Assembly (NCBI GenBank): GCA_009733775.1
Contig: WOGZ01000139.1
Coordinates: forward strand, 1-64,000
From: Alectoria sarmentosa
Taxonomy: Eukaryota; Ascomycota; Lecanoromycetes; Lecanorales; Parmeliaceae
Reading direction: 5' to 3'
Length of the DNA: 64,000 nt
Shown here: positions 53,751 to 64,000 of the stretch, piece after piece
Numbering within the stretch: position 1 is the first letter of the stretch
Layout: each line of letters begins with the position of its first letter
Made by a program: the position numbers and the translations under genes
Notes under the pieces: model-generated
The model's input: the letters and a program-made list of their open reading frames with translations, nothing else
Database searches by the model: none
Told to the model about the DNA's origin: nothing

Positions 53751-54642
53751 CTTTTTTCTCTTTGCGTTCGTCTTATATGATACACCTAGTTCATAATTAT
53801 TAAATATTATTTCAATCACAATATCATCCAGACTCCCGCCGGTGACACTAAGCATTAGGACCGAACATTTCCATTTGGGAACATTAAAGTATGATTTCCG
53901 TGGACGTGCATGCCAAGCTTCTTCAAACCTCCACCTTCTGCCAAGAATGAGAATACAGCAAGTAGCGTAGTGTGTAGGATCGACCACTCAATCGTCGAGC
54001 CTTCAGCCTCTTGGCCTGCCCTTGCCTTTGTCAAGCAATCTTCCTTCCCTTTCCCCAACCCCTTTCCATTTCCGTCCTAAACACTTTTTATCCTCTTACC
54101 ACTTTCGACCTCACGCGCATGTTCAGTCCTGCCCGAATCCCCCACCCGAGCTTCCCCCTCCCAGGAATTCCTTCCTTCAAATCTTGACTTTTGGGTCGCG
54201 ACTCCCATCCCCCATCTTCAACCCAATTCACTTTTTTTTTTTCACCAAAAATACAAGTTCACAAAGACTGCAGCAGCAACAACCCCTTCCTCCTACTAAA
54301 TTCGGGTTGAAACACAACATTCCAGAAAAAAGGAGAAAAGTTCTCCCATCCCTCCAACCATGATCCCAGTCATCCACGCTAATCGTCCCGCTTAGTCATT
54401 GCGAGTTTAAGGCAAGCGTCTCTCTTCTTCCCTTTCCCCTTTCCGTCCTCGTCTCCATCCAACACCAAACTTGACCCTTTCTCGATGAGGAGCTTTTGAC
54501 GACAGCACGCTCTCTCTAACCCAACGCAGTAACCCTAATCCAAACATATCAACCTCCATACCGAATCGGGTCGAACTCAAACTTTCGCTACTACTCTCTT
54601 CACATTCATCTACCCTCATTTTTCTCGAGTCGCACCGTAAAA
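53751..54642 (+). promoter_or_regulatory. Upstream region of the MADS-box gene
   Basis: The stretch changes from AT-rich to pyrimidine-rich normal DNA. From about 54,020 on it holds many CT-rich runs (for example CTTCCTTCCCTTTCCCC), as often seen in promoters and leaders of highly expressed fungal genes. No protein gene is credible here; the short frames show no known domain. Transcription start and binding sites cannot be set. Confidence 0.45.
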
Positions 54643-55437
54643 ATGGCTGACATTGCTGATCCTAATGCCTCCCCCGGCGGGCACGACGACGCGACCGGCA
54701 ACGGTAATGGCGCTGACCCTCGAGGCATCAAGCGTCCTCGCGTCAGTACCGCCGCCGACGACGACGACGATGACGACGACAAACCTGGGCGTGAGAGGAG
54801 GAAGATCGACATCAAATTCATCCAGGACAAGTCTCGTCGACACATTACTTTTTCAAAGCGCAAAGCCGGCATCATGAAGAAGGTATGCTTGGCAACGTCA
54901 AACAGTCACCGCGCCGTTTTCTTGAGGAAGACGATATCAGCTTAATGCTAACTCACTGCTCTCCTCAGGCCTACGAGCTCTCGGTCCTCACCGGCACCCA
55001 AGTCCTGCTCCTCGTCGTCTCCGAGACTGGGCTAGTATACACCTTTACAACCCCCAAGCTACAACCTCTCGTCACAAAGCCCGAGGGCAAGAATCTTATC
55101 CAGGTGTGCTGCCTTCTCTCTCCATCATGCTACACACTCGTCCTAACACGTCGATCTCTAGGCGTGCCTCAATGCGCCCGAGCCCGCTCCAGGGAACGAG
55201 AATGGCGTTGATGCCGAATCAACCGTCGACTCTCCCGAAGATGTCAACCACGCGCAGATCCCAGCTCCACAGGCGAGTATGCCTCGAGGCGGCGGGATGG
55301 CACCAAGCTATGGAATGACACCTGAACAACAACACCAAATGGCATACCAACAATACATGCAGAACCAGCAACAAGGCGTCGGAGGACACTATCCCATGCC
55401 TCCACAGGGTATGATGCAGCAGAACTCCTCATCTTAG
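54643..55437 (+). CDS. mcm1: Mcm1-type MADS-box transcription factor
   Basis: A sequence-specific DNA-binding regulator of the SRF/Mcm1 class, acting in the nucleus on CArG-like sites with partner factors in mating, development and cell-cycle genes. Three exons give 216 residues: 54,643-54,882, 54,969-55,103 and 55,162-55,437, with GT...AG introns of 86 and 58 nt. The MADS box starts near residue 52 with RRKIDIKFIQDKSRRHITFS, continues KRKAGIMKKAYELSVLTGTQ and ends with VVSETGLVYTFTTPKLQPLV. An acidic run of eight Asp (39-46) precedes it, as in yeast Mcm1-like proteins. The C-terminal third is rich in Gln, Met and Pro (QQHQMAYQQYMQNQQQ), typical of activation regions. The first intron splits the MADS box after MKK. 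Exon borders restore a continuous, family-like protein. Confidence 0.93.
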
Positions 55438-56299
55438 AGAGCGAATGCTGAGATGCGTTCTGCCAGAGCGATAGATGACTGCGATGAATGGAAATATGGA
55501 GGGAAATGGAGTATCGATGCTCGGCCTGTACTAATCCAAAAGACATGCCTGAAAAGCAGGCGCAAGTACACACAGGGGGAGGAGGAGTTCGGGCGCAAAC
55601 ATGTTTAGGTGTTTGGTTGCTTTGTTTTCTCATGCATGCATGATTCGGCCCTCGACATGAGCGAGATGTTTACACTTTACACAATAGGGCCACTGCAAAT
55701 AGATGGATGAGGGTGATTCAGTTTGTATGTGCGAAAGCGACTATGGTCATATCTTCTAGCTTGAGTGTTCTGATCAGCAAACAACCTGTCAGCTTCACTC
55801 TCACGTCTGACGTGCATTCTTATACACCACAAAGGAGCGCTCCTCTTCTATCGGGCACCCTGAATCCACAAAAATTCGGTCATCAGGCTTCCTAAAATCT
55901 TGCAACAATGAGCCCATGATGTGCCAGCGCTCCAGCTTTTCGACAGTTGAAATCGCTTACAACCATGGTGTAGAGAGAATGACTACAGGTGGAGCATAAG
56001 AGCAGATCTTTTTGCAAAGTTAGCACCAAAACCCATGCGTTCTGCTTGACCTCAATTCAGACAGCTTCAATAGATATTACGGTAGAGCCTCTTACACTCA
56101 TGTATTCTTCTCAGGCGCAGAGACACTACGAGTAGCGGCGATCTTCCGCGGAAGCCAAAGAGCTCGGCTCTCTGTCGGAGCTCGCATCAAAACATTCCTC
56201 TGGCAAATTTGCGCCTTGAGATTACCATGTTCTGCTCATTGAATACTTCTCGATTGATGACTGGGACATTTCTTGCGCTAATAGTTCTAATGCGGTAGT
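55438..56299. other. Intergenic region, 3' of mcm1 and 5' of the NIPA-like gene
   Basis: Normal-GC DNA without a supportable gene. It must hold the mcm1 terminator and the promoter of the transporter gene. Nothing specific was recognised. Confidence 0.5.
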
Positions 56300-58124
56300 A
56301 TGGGTCAGCTTGGCGGCCTTTCGCCGCAAGGCAGCATTGTGGTAAGTCCTAGGGATAGCTTGCCGGTGCAGGCATTGTTTGACTACTGATGACCCGAATC
56401 TTTCAGATCGGTATCTTCGTTGGACTCATCTCCACTTCTGTCCAGTCCTTGGGCCTCACACTGCAACGAAAGTCGCACATATTGGAGGATGAGAAAGGCC
56501 CCAATGATGCCCGCCGGCCGCCACACCGACGACGGAGATGGCAGGTTCGTTAGAGTAGCATACGTCCCAATGTGGGACATTTGGCTGACTCTTCTTTCTA
56601 AGCTTGGTATGCTCATCTTCATAGCTTCGAATATTGCCGGAAGCACAATTCAAATCACCACCCTACCTCTTCCGGTCCTGTCAACCTTGCAAGCTGTATG
56701 ATGATCGACATCTCTCCAGTCCCAGGATGATTGCTTACACTTTCATAGTCTGGCTTGGTCTTCAACTCCATCTGCGCTACTCTCATTCTCGGAGAACCTT
56801 TCACGCGATGGTCTTTCGGAGGCACAGTCTTAGTCTGCTGTGGAGCTGTGCTAATAGCAATATTTGGAGCCATCGGAGAACCCGCCCACAATCTCGATCA
56901 ACTGCTGGCACTCCTGGAAAGGCGCCAATTCATCCTGTGGATGATCGGCCAAGCAGTCCTGGTGGTAGCCATCATTGCCGGGGCCAAAGCTCTCAAATAC
57001 ATGAATCCCTGGACCAGCAACAGTCCGCGGATGCGTCTGGTTAGGGGTATGGCTTATGGTGCCGTCAGTGGAATTTTGTCTGCGCATTCTCTGCTGGTCG
57101 CCAAATCCGCAGTCGAACTGCTCGTCCGTACCATTGTGGACAGACACAATGAGTTCAACCGATGGCAGTCTTGGATGATTCTGCTCGGCTTACTCGCTCT
57201 CGCCCTTACTCAACTTTACTACCTGCATCGAGGCCTGAGACTTTGTTCCACTAGCATATTATACCCCTTTGTCTTCTGCGTGTACAATATCATTGCTATC
57301 TTGGACGGCCTTATTTACTTTGACCAATCATCACGACTCTCTGTGTTTCACGCCCTTCTGGTAAGGTCTCAATATCCAAAACCTCTCCGCTTGGAATCAT
57401 CAAACCGTTGACAAGACCGTAGATTGCACTAGGCACCGTAATTCTCCTCGTTGGCGTCCTCGCCCTCTCCTGGCGCCTTAACAATGACCCGACAATTAGA
57501 TCCTCCGTCTCTCAAAACACGCTCACTCCGGGCATGGGCTTTGTCGACGACGACAGCGACTCCGAGGTGGAGGGCAACACTCTAAAATCCCAATCGGATG
57601 CAGAGGCAAACGTAGCCAATGGCAAAGAATCGCCCTTCCATCATCACCGCATCTCCTCTCCCAACGATCCTCGCACGCCTACCACGAAGAACAACGACCT
57701 GTTGAGCATCACTCGTCTGCGCAGAAAGGGCATGACAGAGTCTGAAGAGATATGGGATGAGCTGGAAGACGATACTCTCGCCGAATTGTCATCTTTCTCA
57801 CGCCGAAGGAGCAGTGTACGGTCAACCCCTTCTTCAAAGCCTCCCTCTCAAGAAGATGCCATGGACCATAGTCCAAATGAATCAACGGCCCTCTTAGCAA
57901 GGTCTGGCACAGGCAGGAGCTATAGGGACAGGAGAAGAAGACGTTCAGCGCCAATCTTGGAGACCCAAGAGAGGGAGAGAAGGAGAAGGTCAACGTCGTC
58001 ACAAGAGGCATTGGGTGGCTGGTGGAAAATGAAACATTGGTGGAGAGGGAGAGAATGGAAGGACAAGGGAAAGGGAAAGGGCACCATTAATGGCAATAGC
58101 AATGGGAGTGGCGATGGTGTTTGA
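56300..58124 (+). CDS. NIPA-like magnesium transporter (DUF803 family)
   Basis: A polytopic membrane protein of the NIPA family, several members of which carry Mg2+ in animal cells; the fungal ones are assigned by homology. Five exons give 528 residues: 56,300-56,341, 56,407-56,544, 56,603-56,695, 56,749-57,360 and 57,423-58,124; all introns are phase 0. Seen: a first membrane helix IGIFVGLISTSVQSLGLTLQ (from residue 15), a basic loop RRPPHRRRRWQ, then GMLIFIASNIAGSTIQITTL and SGLVFNSICATLILGEPFTR, which are hallmarks of the family. More hydrophobic helices follow to about residue 315 (for example YPFVFCVYNIIAILDGLIYF). The last ~210 residues form a hydrophilic tail with acidic, Ser-rich and Arg-rich stretches, common in fungal homologues. 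The start ATG lies just before the first helix; a longer N terminus is possible but not indicated. Confidence 0.9.
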
Positions 58125-58937
58125 CAGGGGGGGGATTAAGGCATGATGAATAGCAAATCTTGTAAGTGCTACTTGCACGCATAAACGGGGCATTGCGTGG
58201 CGCTTGAGCGGTGCATGGGCGATAAGTACCCCAACGGTCAGACGAAATCGAGGCTTCCCTCTAGCCGCATATCCATTCAATGATACGATAGGATGATTAG
58301 TCGAACAAAGTGAATGCCAAGTTGCTTTAAAATCATAGAGAAAATCATGCCATTCTGAACAAATTTCAGCGATTGCAGGCCTGAGCAAAGTTGGAACCTC
58401 GTCAAACCACCTACCTGCCAGCCCACCAGCTTAAAGGGGCTTGCAAGACCGCTTCAATCCGGGCGCACATGGAGAGTCAAGTGTGAGTAGACGTGAGATG
58501 TTTCGAAGGTTCCTCTGTGGTCTGGTGAATGACTGAACTGGCAATAGTGTCTGTATATACCGAATATATGCAATCCACCAGTAGTCAAGCTTTATTCTCA
58601 GACTTGCTAATTACACGGCTCTGGTGACATGGATTGATCGCCGGCTCAAGCCATGAAGAGAAAGGCATGCTGCTGCTGCCAAAAACAAAGAAATATATCT
58701 GTCGACTTCACACTAAGCAATTAATCGCCGTACGTTCATCCATCTGAAGTTCCAAGAACTTCCAGAATGTCTGCCGTCATTCTGGTCAGTCTTTGCAGCC
58801 AAAAGTTGTTAGGCTCTGGTGTTCTCACTGGTCAACGCCGATCGAAGCTATTACATCCTGTTAGCATCACCGACGGCATCGTCTAATTGCGTAGTCACTA
58901 ACCTATTCGGATGCACAATTCCCGCTAGGAGGGTCCT
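58125..58937. other. Intergenic region between convergent genes
   Basis: The NIPA-like gene and the Sec14-like gene face each other across about 810 bp. Only terminators are expected. No gene, tRNA or repeat was recognised. Confidence 0.5.
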
Positions 58938-60400
58938 CTAACTACCATCGGCGCTGCCGGTCCCTACTGCCAGCCTCAATGGAAGAGAAACCAGTTTAAT
59001 TGGTCCCGCACGGAAAGATCCGCTACACGGCGCCAGCCAGTCCATAATCTCATTGAATGCTGGGTCTAGATTTGGCTGCATTACGTACTTAAAGCCATGT
59101 TCTCCTCCGTATTTTTGAGGAATGTTGGCAATGTCAATGTACGATGCCAAGATTGGCAACACTTCGGGTTCCTTCAGTATCATGAATTTAGAGGCCGTGA
59201 GAGGATCAATCCAGTCTCTGGCCCTTTTCCAGAGCGTTGGGAAGGGCGGAGCACCGATGACCTGGGTTTTGTTGGTTAGATTCTGACTATTTGCGTGTTT
59301 TGTGGGACAGGATCTGACCAACTCACAATCACTCGATCCAAGGTTTCGGGGTAGGCATCCGCGAGTATTTTGCTAAAAGACTGGAACCAGTTTCTGATCC
59401 TCCAAATCTGGACCAGTGACACCGCTGAGAGGTGGGTTATTACTGTCGCCTGAAAGACTGGTGTTTCTGGACTCGGTCTCGTGCGAACTAGAGAGCAAAG
59501 AGGCAGGGTGAACCTGACCATGCCTTCAAACACGGCGAGTGAGCAAAGGGTCACGGCAGAAGGCAATCCTGTCGGTGTTGGTCGTAAAGTAGATAGATAG
59601 TCGTAAGACTCCTTATAAGCATTCAGATTAGCAGTAAGGTATTTCATGTTGAAAAGGCAAATGGGCAAGCCTCGCTTGTCCCAACGACCCGTCCAGGCCA
59701 TGAACTGCAGCGGTGTCAGATTCTGGTATTTACGTTTAGAAAACCTGACACTGAGTTTCTTCATAGTCCATACCATCGACAGTCTCGTAGAATTTGGCCA
59801 GGTTGCTGTCATCGCGCGCTTGACATGTCGCCCGGAAGAAGTCGAGGGCCTTTCTGACATCGAATTGGCGAGTACGTAAGAAGCGTCTGCAAGAGGGTCG
59901 CGCGGAGTTTAGGTGAATGCCCAATGATGATCGCGGGAACCTCCACAGCTAAGTACGTATGACAAAGGTACGCTTGGGGAGTGGGACGCGATGATGACGA
60001 GTTATGAAGGAGCATAACCAGAGTATGGTATGGAAGCTGTGAAAGATTCCTTGTTGCAAAACAAACAAAAGCATAAAATTTTGACCTACCGGATCTGACG
60101 ATGACGGTGCCACATGAAAAAAGGGAGAGGCTCGAAAGCAAACAACACTTCGTCAAAATGAGTGTGACGTAGATGAGAGACTTGAACTCACAGGAAAGTG
60201 ACATCGTCATTGATGCCGTCGTATAGATCGTCTGAGGTGATGCGCTTGGGTCTAGCTAGAAGGCCGTTCGCCTGGCATTCGGATTTGAAGTGGTAGAAAG
60301 CGGATGCTTCTACCTTAGATCGGTCTGAAGAATTGGACGCAGTAGATCCCTCCTCCAACCCCCCCCCCCCGGAGTAGACATTGAAGCAGCAAAGATGCAA
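58938..60400 (-). CDS. Sec14-like CRAL-TRIO domain protein
   Basis: A member of the Sec14 family, whose CRAL-TRIO domain binds and transfers a phospholipid (phosphatidylinositol or -choline) between membranes; the lipid of this one is unknown. Exons on the minus strand: 60,400-60,192, 59,886-59,745, 59,704-59,327 and 59,261-58,938, giving 350 residues. Seen: the CRAL-TRIO N-terminal helix pair RITSDDLYDGINDDVTFLRF continuing LRTRQFDVRKALDFFRA, the domain entry WTGRWDKRGLPICLFNMKYL, the central YPETLDRVIVIGAPPFPTLW and the end LPILASYIDIANIPQKYGGE. These match Sec14-type order. Introns are 305, 40 and 65 nt; the 40-nt one is very short, but removing it restores the family spacing. The start is uncertain because a run of 12 C (60,359-60,370) lies at codons 10-14; a length error there would change the N terminus. 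Confidence 0.85.
60359..60370. repeat. Run of 12 C near the Sec14-like gene start
   Basis: The homopolymer encodes Gly on the minus strand in the chosen frame. Such runs are prone to slippage and to sequencing error, so the first dozen residues and the start codon of this gene are not secure. Confidence 0.8.
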
Positions 60401-61322
60401 AAGTATATGAGAGATGATTGATTGGGTGCCTTTTGGACCTTAAGGTAGCAGCAGGAGCAAAGAATGTCGGCTTCTGTTAGTGTTTAGTAGGCATGATCAA
60501 TTGTTTAGTGAAAAAGGCTTGGAGTGTGTGGAATCATGCTACACTTTGATCGAAATGATATGCTCAGAAACATTCGCTAACTCACGTATTAAATGAGCAT
60601 TACACACGCTTCACTGTGCTGCAAGTGCACATAATGGTCAGCACGTCATGTGAATGAAGATTGGGAACTTGTAAATGGAGATTGGAAAACGGAAAGTGAA
60701 GCTGCGGTATGTTGAGTACTGGAGTGCTGTACCACGCGGGTGACAGAAGTCCTCGTACACCCTAATTCCACGAGAGCCGTATAACTTGACAACAAACAAT
60801 CTGACGCAGAAGTTTTGGGTGTAAAATTTGTAGATACTACTTAGTTGCAAATATTTTGTCGCCAGAGGAAATAGTCTGAAGTAATATTGACTGACTTACG
60901 CCAGTTTACAGGATATTGGGATTTCTTGGAGTGTACGACGATTTCTGTTACCCGCGTGTGTACCTCCTTGCATACTTTACTCTATTCGGTAGGGCTGCGT
61001 CGGGATACCACGCTAGATACTTAGTCGGCCCCTCGGCCTATCGGGATCTAAGGCCAGAATTCTGCAAAGGCTGTGAGGAGAAGCAATAAGTAATCTGCTG
61101 CATACCGTTTATGCTGTCACTTCTGTTTGATCCAAAATTCTTCACGCTCGTTTGCTAGAAGAGTATCTTACTATTTCAAGTTTTTAAAACATACAGACAG
61201 TATCGAGTCCTGAGCTGCCACTGAGTACTCCCGAAGGCAGCCGCCGGCCCAGTGTTCCCACTTCCTTCTTTTTCCCCATCCTAGAATATCTTCCCCCTTC
61301 CTCTACCAACATAGACAATAAG
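60401..61322. other. Divergent intergenic region between Sec14-like and V-ATPase E genes
   Basis: The two genes point away from each other, so both promoters lie here. It may also hold an unseen first exon of the Sec14-like gene. A pyrimidine-rich run (CTTCCTTCTTTTTCCCC, about 61,261-61,277) precedes the V-ATPase start. No other gene is seen. Confidence 0.5.
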
Positions 61323-62121
61323 ATGTCCCACGCCATGTCGGACGATCAGGTATCTTGAACTTTCAATCACAGCTTGGCGTGATGGAGGGCTAAGCATCTG
61401 TTCAGGTGGCGGGCGAGCTCAAGAAGATGACTGCCTTCATCCGCCAAGAAGCCCTTGAGAAAGCCAAGGAAATCCAGATCAAGGCTGACGAGGAGTTCGC
61501 TATTGAGAAGTCAAAGCTCGTCCGCCAAGAAACCTCTTCGATCGACTCCCAGTACGCCAAAAAGCACAAACAGGCATCCATGTCGCAGCAAATCACCCGC
61601 TCCACCCTAGCCAACAAGACGCGCATAAAGGTGCTCTCCGCAAGACAAGAATTGCTCGACGAACTGTTTGAGAAGGCGAGAGATAAGCTGGCGAGTTACA
61701 GCGAAGATAAGGGAAATTACGAGGGCATGTGCAAGGGCCTGATTCTGGAGGGATTGTATGCGTTGAACGAGGACAAGGTGACAGTGAGGGCAAGGAAGGC
61801 CGACTACGATATCGCGAAGAAGGCGATCAACAGTGCGAAGAAAGCCTATAAAGAGAACCTGGGGAAAGATGTCAACGTTGAGCTGGATGAGAAGAACCCG
61901 CAGCCGGAGGGATCGTATGGCTCCCTCTGCCTTGCACATGCTCTTATGAGAAGAGTGCTAACACGAATAGGTCGGGAGGTGTTTCAATCGTGGGCGGAGG
62001 TGGGAAGATCGATATCAACAACACCCTCGATGAACGTCTGAAGCTACTGGAGACCGATGCATTACCCATGGTCCGGACAACTCTGTTCGGTAAGAATGAG
62101 AACCGTAGGTTCTACGATTGA
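61323..62121 (+). CDS. vma4: V-type proton ATPase subunit E
   Basis: Part of the peripheral stalk that joins the V1 ATPase head to the V0 proton channel on vacuoles and other acidic organelles. Three exons, 61,323-61,349, 61,406-61,914 and 61,971-62,121, give 228 residues, the normal length. The protein starts MSHAMSDDQVAGELKKMTAF and continues IRQEALEKAKEIQIKADEEF, the conserved start of the family, followed by a long charged coiled coil. The C-terminal half holds LLDELFEKARDKLASYSEDK and, across the last intron, GSSGGVSIVGGGGKIDINNT followed by LDERLKLLETDALPMVRTTL, a family hallmark. The second splice junction lies inside a Ser codon and restores the GSSGG motif exactly. An earlier ATG than 61,323 is not indicated. 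The tiny first exon is typical of fungal members. Confidence 0.95.
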
Positions 62122-62336
62122 TTGGGCAACGGTGTTGTACAGCTACAGTGGGTTATAGGTTATTCTATTAGATTATTTTGCTCTGCTGGGAGGCTGTTTG
62201 TCACTGTAACACTTGGATTGCACTCTGATCGGATAGATGATATCCCGTGTACGATATCCAGACGTTAGAGACACGCAAGAACAAAATTGGCAGGAGAATT
62301 AAATAACTCGTTTCCTGCGCATACTTCGCACCTATT
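62122..62336. other. Short convergent intergenic region
   Basis: About 215 bp between the 3' ends of the V-ATPase E gene and the CANIN-like gene. Only terminators are expected. Confidence 0.5.
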
Positions 62337-64000
62337 TCACGAAGCTGCCACAGTCCTTAATTTGCCACGTCTTTGCACGCTGTCCGGCAGGGCAAAGAAC
62401 GTCCTTTGCTTCCCCTTTTCGACAAACGCTTCCATTATGTGCCTGTCCGCAGTACCTTCGACTGTGGAGTCTCCAAACAAGGAGTTCTTTGGAGGAGGTT
62501 TCGTTCGAACCCCGTACAAAAGCCGATATTGAAATGCTTCAAGCACCTCCTTGGCTTCTGTCCTTCCCATGTGCGAGGCGCCTGTGTCGACGATATCTGC
62601 GAACATAGACTTGATCTTAAATGACAGCACATCGATATCGCGGTTGAAAGCCTTCTCTTCCTCCGTGGAGCAAGGCGAGGACAGAGGATCACCGCAGTCA
62701 ATGGCAATACTAAGGATACCAATTGCAGCTGCGAGTTCGCTATAATCTGTTGCATTACTGGTCATAAATTGTGGACTCTCGAGGTGACGAGCGATCCCTA
62801 TGAGATCTATTGTATCATCTGATCGCTGGCTCAAGTACCCAATGTCTCGGAAAAAGCATGCGAGCGCGAGACGTCGCCGTAGTAGGATCAGTCGATGGGA
62901 GGAGGCAAATATGGTTTGGAGGAGTCGCAAGCGCAAAGTTGCGTCCATAATGGACTGGAAAGCTGTGGTCATTACAATCTGAAGCTGCTCGAAGTTGGGT
63001 CAGCTTACTCCCACTCTTATCCGTCTTGGTCACCTACTTCATGATCAAGATCCTGCTCAGGGATCGACTCAATCAGGCTTGCGAATGCTTTTTCAATTGC
63101 ACTTAAAATGTGACAGCTGTTAGCGATGGAATGGTCCAATGCGAGACGGCATAAGGTGCAGATCAGATGTATCCTTGACTTGGCACCTAAATCGCTTGCT
63201 ACGTTATGGAAGAGATCTAGGATTGATAACAAGCTTGGCCGGCTGACGGACTCCACGCGCTGCGACAACTTTGCGTGGGGAATTACCGGTTCTTCAATGT
63301 CCAGCGCAACAGCACGGGCCCCAATCTTTCGAAATAGCATACTGATGCGCTCAGGCGAGAGTACTGAGCCCAGATGTTTTGACGCATCTGTAAGTGTAGC
63401 GGTGTAAGAACACCTCAGGTCCTCCCTCGACTCGAGACATATCGCGTCCATAATCCAAAGTAGGATTTCCTCTGGCAGGTTATCCCTCATCGCAAGTTCG
63501 CCGACGTACCCACTCAAAAAAGCCTGCTGCCTTGAGGACGTCTCCCACAGCATGCTTCCAAGACGGCCATCCTCAATGACAGGAAAATCCGATTGCTCGG
63601 ATAGAGGATCCTCCGCCTGCTCATCGAAAAAGGACCACGATTTGCCAAGATGTGAAGCTTCTGTCCTCTGAATTGCGGCCTTGAGTCGACTTATTTCGTC
63701 TTCGTCCCCATGCTCCTTCATGGCTATGTCGATGAACGTTGCATCGAATGGCCCGTTTGTAGACACAGCCCCCGCGTCTCCACTGGCAAATGTCTTTCGC
63801 TGCTCAGATGATCTGATCATCAAATTTGCTCGGGCAATAGCTTCGAGAGACGCCTCTTCTTGTTTCCTGTGTCTTGCTAACGACTCGAGATCGAACTTGT
63901 ACCTTTTGGGTTGTACAGGAAGAGCCAAACGTAGCGACGCAGCTATTTTGTCAGTCTTGTTTCTGCGCCTTGTGCTCATGCGACGCCTATCGTCGGCGTT
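62337..64000 (-). CDS. Probable CANIN-domain (Nse6-like) protein, 5' end outside the window
   Basis: Two exons are seen on the minus strand: from the right edge to 63,038, and 62,984-62,337. A 53-nt intron (62,985-63,037) joins them in frame, giving ...LDHE|LQIVMTTAFQ.... The frame stays open above the Met codon at 63,979 to the window end, and the protein begins there with a basic stretch and YKFDLESLARHRKQEEASLE, which looks internal. So the gene is probably 5'-truncated by the window. Later parts are helical: LPEEILLWIMDAICLESRED, MDATLRLRLLQTIFASSHRL and LLRRRLALACFF. This order recalls fungal proteins with the CANIN domain, which bind the Smc5-Smc6 DNA-repair complex. I give this from memory of the pattern and am only moderately sure; a conserved fungal protein of unknown role is the alternative. 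Confidence 0.6.

Noticed and set aside
53670..54058. Minus-strand frames of 105 and 67 codons upstream of mcm1
   Set aside because: No known motif, overlapping frames in CT-rich leader DNA and one crosses into the AT-rich block; better explained as chance.
59809..60210. 133-codon minus-strand frame across the first intron of the Sec14-like gene
   Set aside because: It bypasses the RITSDDLYDGINDDVTF-LRFLRTR junction that the family has continuous, so it is intron sequence.
62373..63407. Plus-strand frames opposite the CANIN-like gene
   Set aside because: Shadows of the minus-strand exons; the minus frame is longer, spliced in frame and has conserved-looking helices.

Overview
The window looks like a chromosome segment from a filamentous ascomycete (Pezizomycotina). 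The genes have short spliceosomal introns (40 to about 90 nt, one of about 305 nt), and the products are typical of that group: an Mcm1-type MADS-box factor, a fungal NIPA-like magnesium transporter, a Sec14-like protein, V-ATPase subunit E and a probable CANIN/Nse6-like protein. The genome is split into two compartments. About 300-48,560 and 49,930-53,750 are extremely AT-rich, with CpG retained and CpA/TpG depleted. The rest has normal composition. The AT-rich part shows the signature of repeat-induced point mutation (RIP): repeat copies differ by transitions, and Trp/Gln codons of old transposon genes have become stops. No species can be named from this alone.

Layout of the AT-rich part. 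A 23-bp minisatellite fills the left edge (1-283). Bases 284-26,389 hold decayed DNA with a short transition-only repeat pair (405/14,243), a three-copy 136-bp array with a stem-loop (6.74-7.15 kb), a decayed Helitron-type PIF1 helicase on the minus strand (16.6-17.7 kb), a tandem fold-back element (18.06-18.35 kb) and several minor repeats. Next come three Ty3/Gypsy LTR retrotransposons whose ends can be set to the base. Element B (26,395-33,633, minus strand) has 176-bp LTRs and target duplication GCTAT. Element C (33,705-47,622, minus strand) has 210-bp LTRs. Element D (34,024-41,173, plus strand) has 236-bp LTRs and target duplication CAATA, and is nested inside C. A fourth, chromovirus-like Gypsy relic without visible LTRs occupies 50.08-53.7 kb.

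A 1.35-kb island of normal GC (48.57-49.93 kb) sits inside the AT-rich block. It carries one intact GFA/CENP-V-domain gene and a short tandem repeat.

From about 53.8 kb on the DNA is ordinary gene-rich sequence: mcm1-like MADS factor (+), NIPA-like transporter (+), Sec14/CRAL-TRIO protein (-), V-ATPase subunit E (+), and a CANIN/Nse6-like gene (-) that runs off the right edge. These are unrelated housekeeping genes; nothing suggests a cluster or a shared pathway. I found no CRISPR array, rRNA or tRNA. The most unusual content is the layered transposon graveyard and the gene island in it; I did not find a clearly new functional system.
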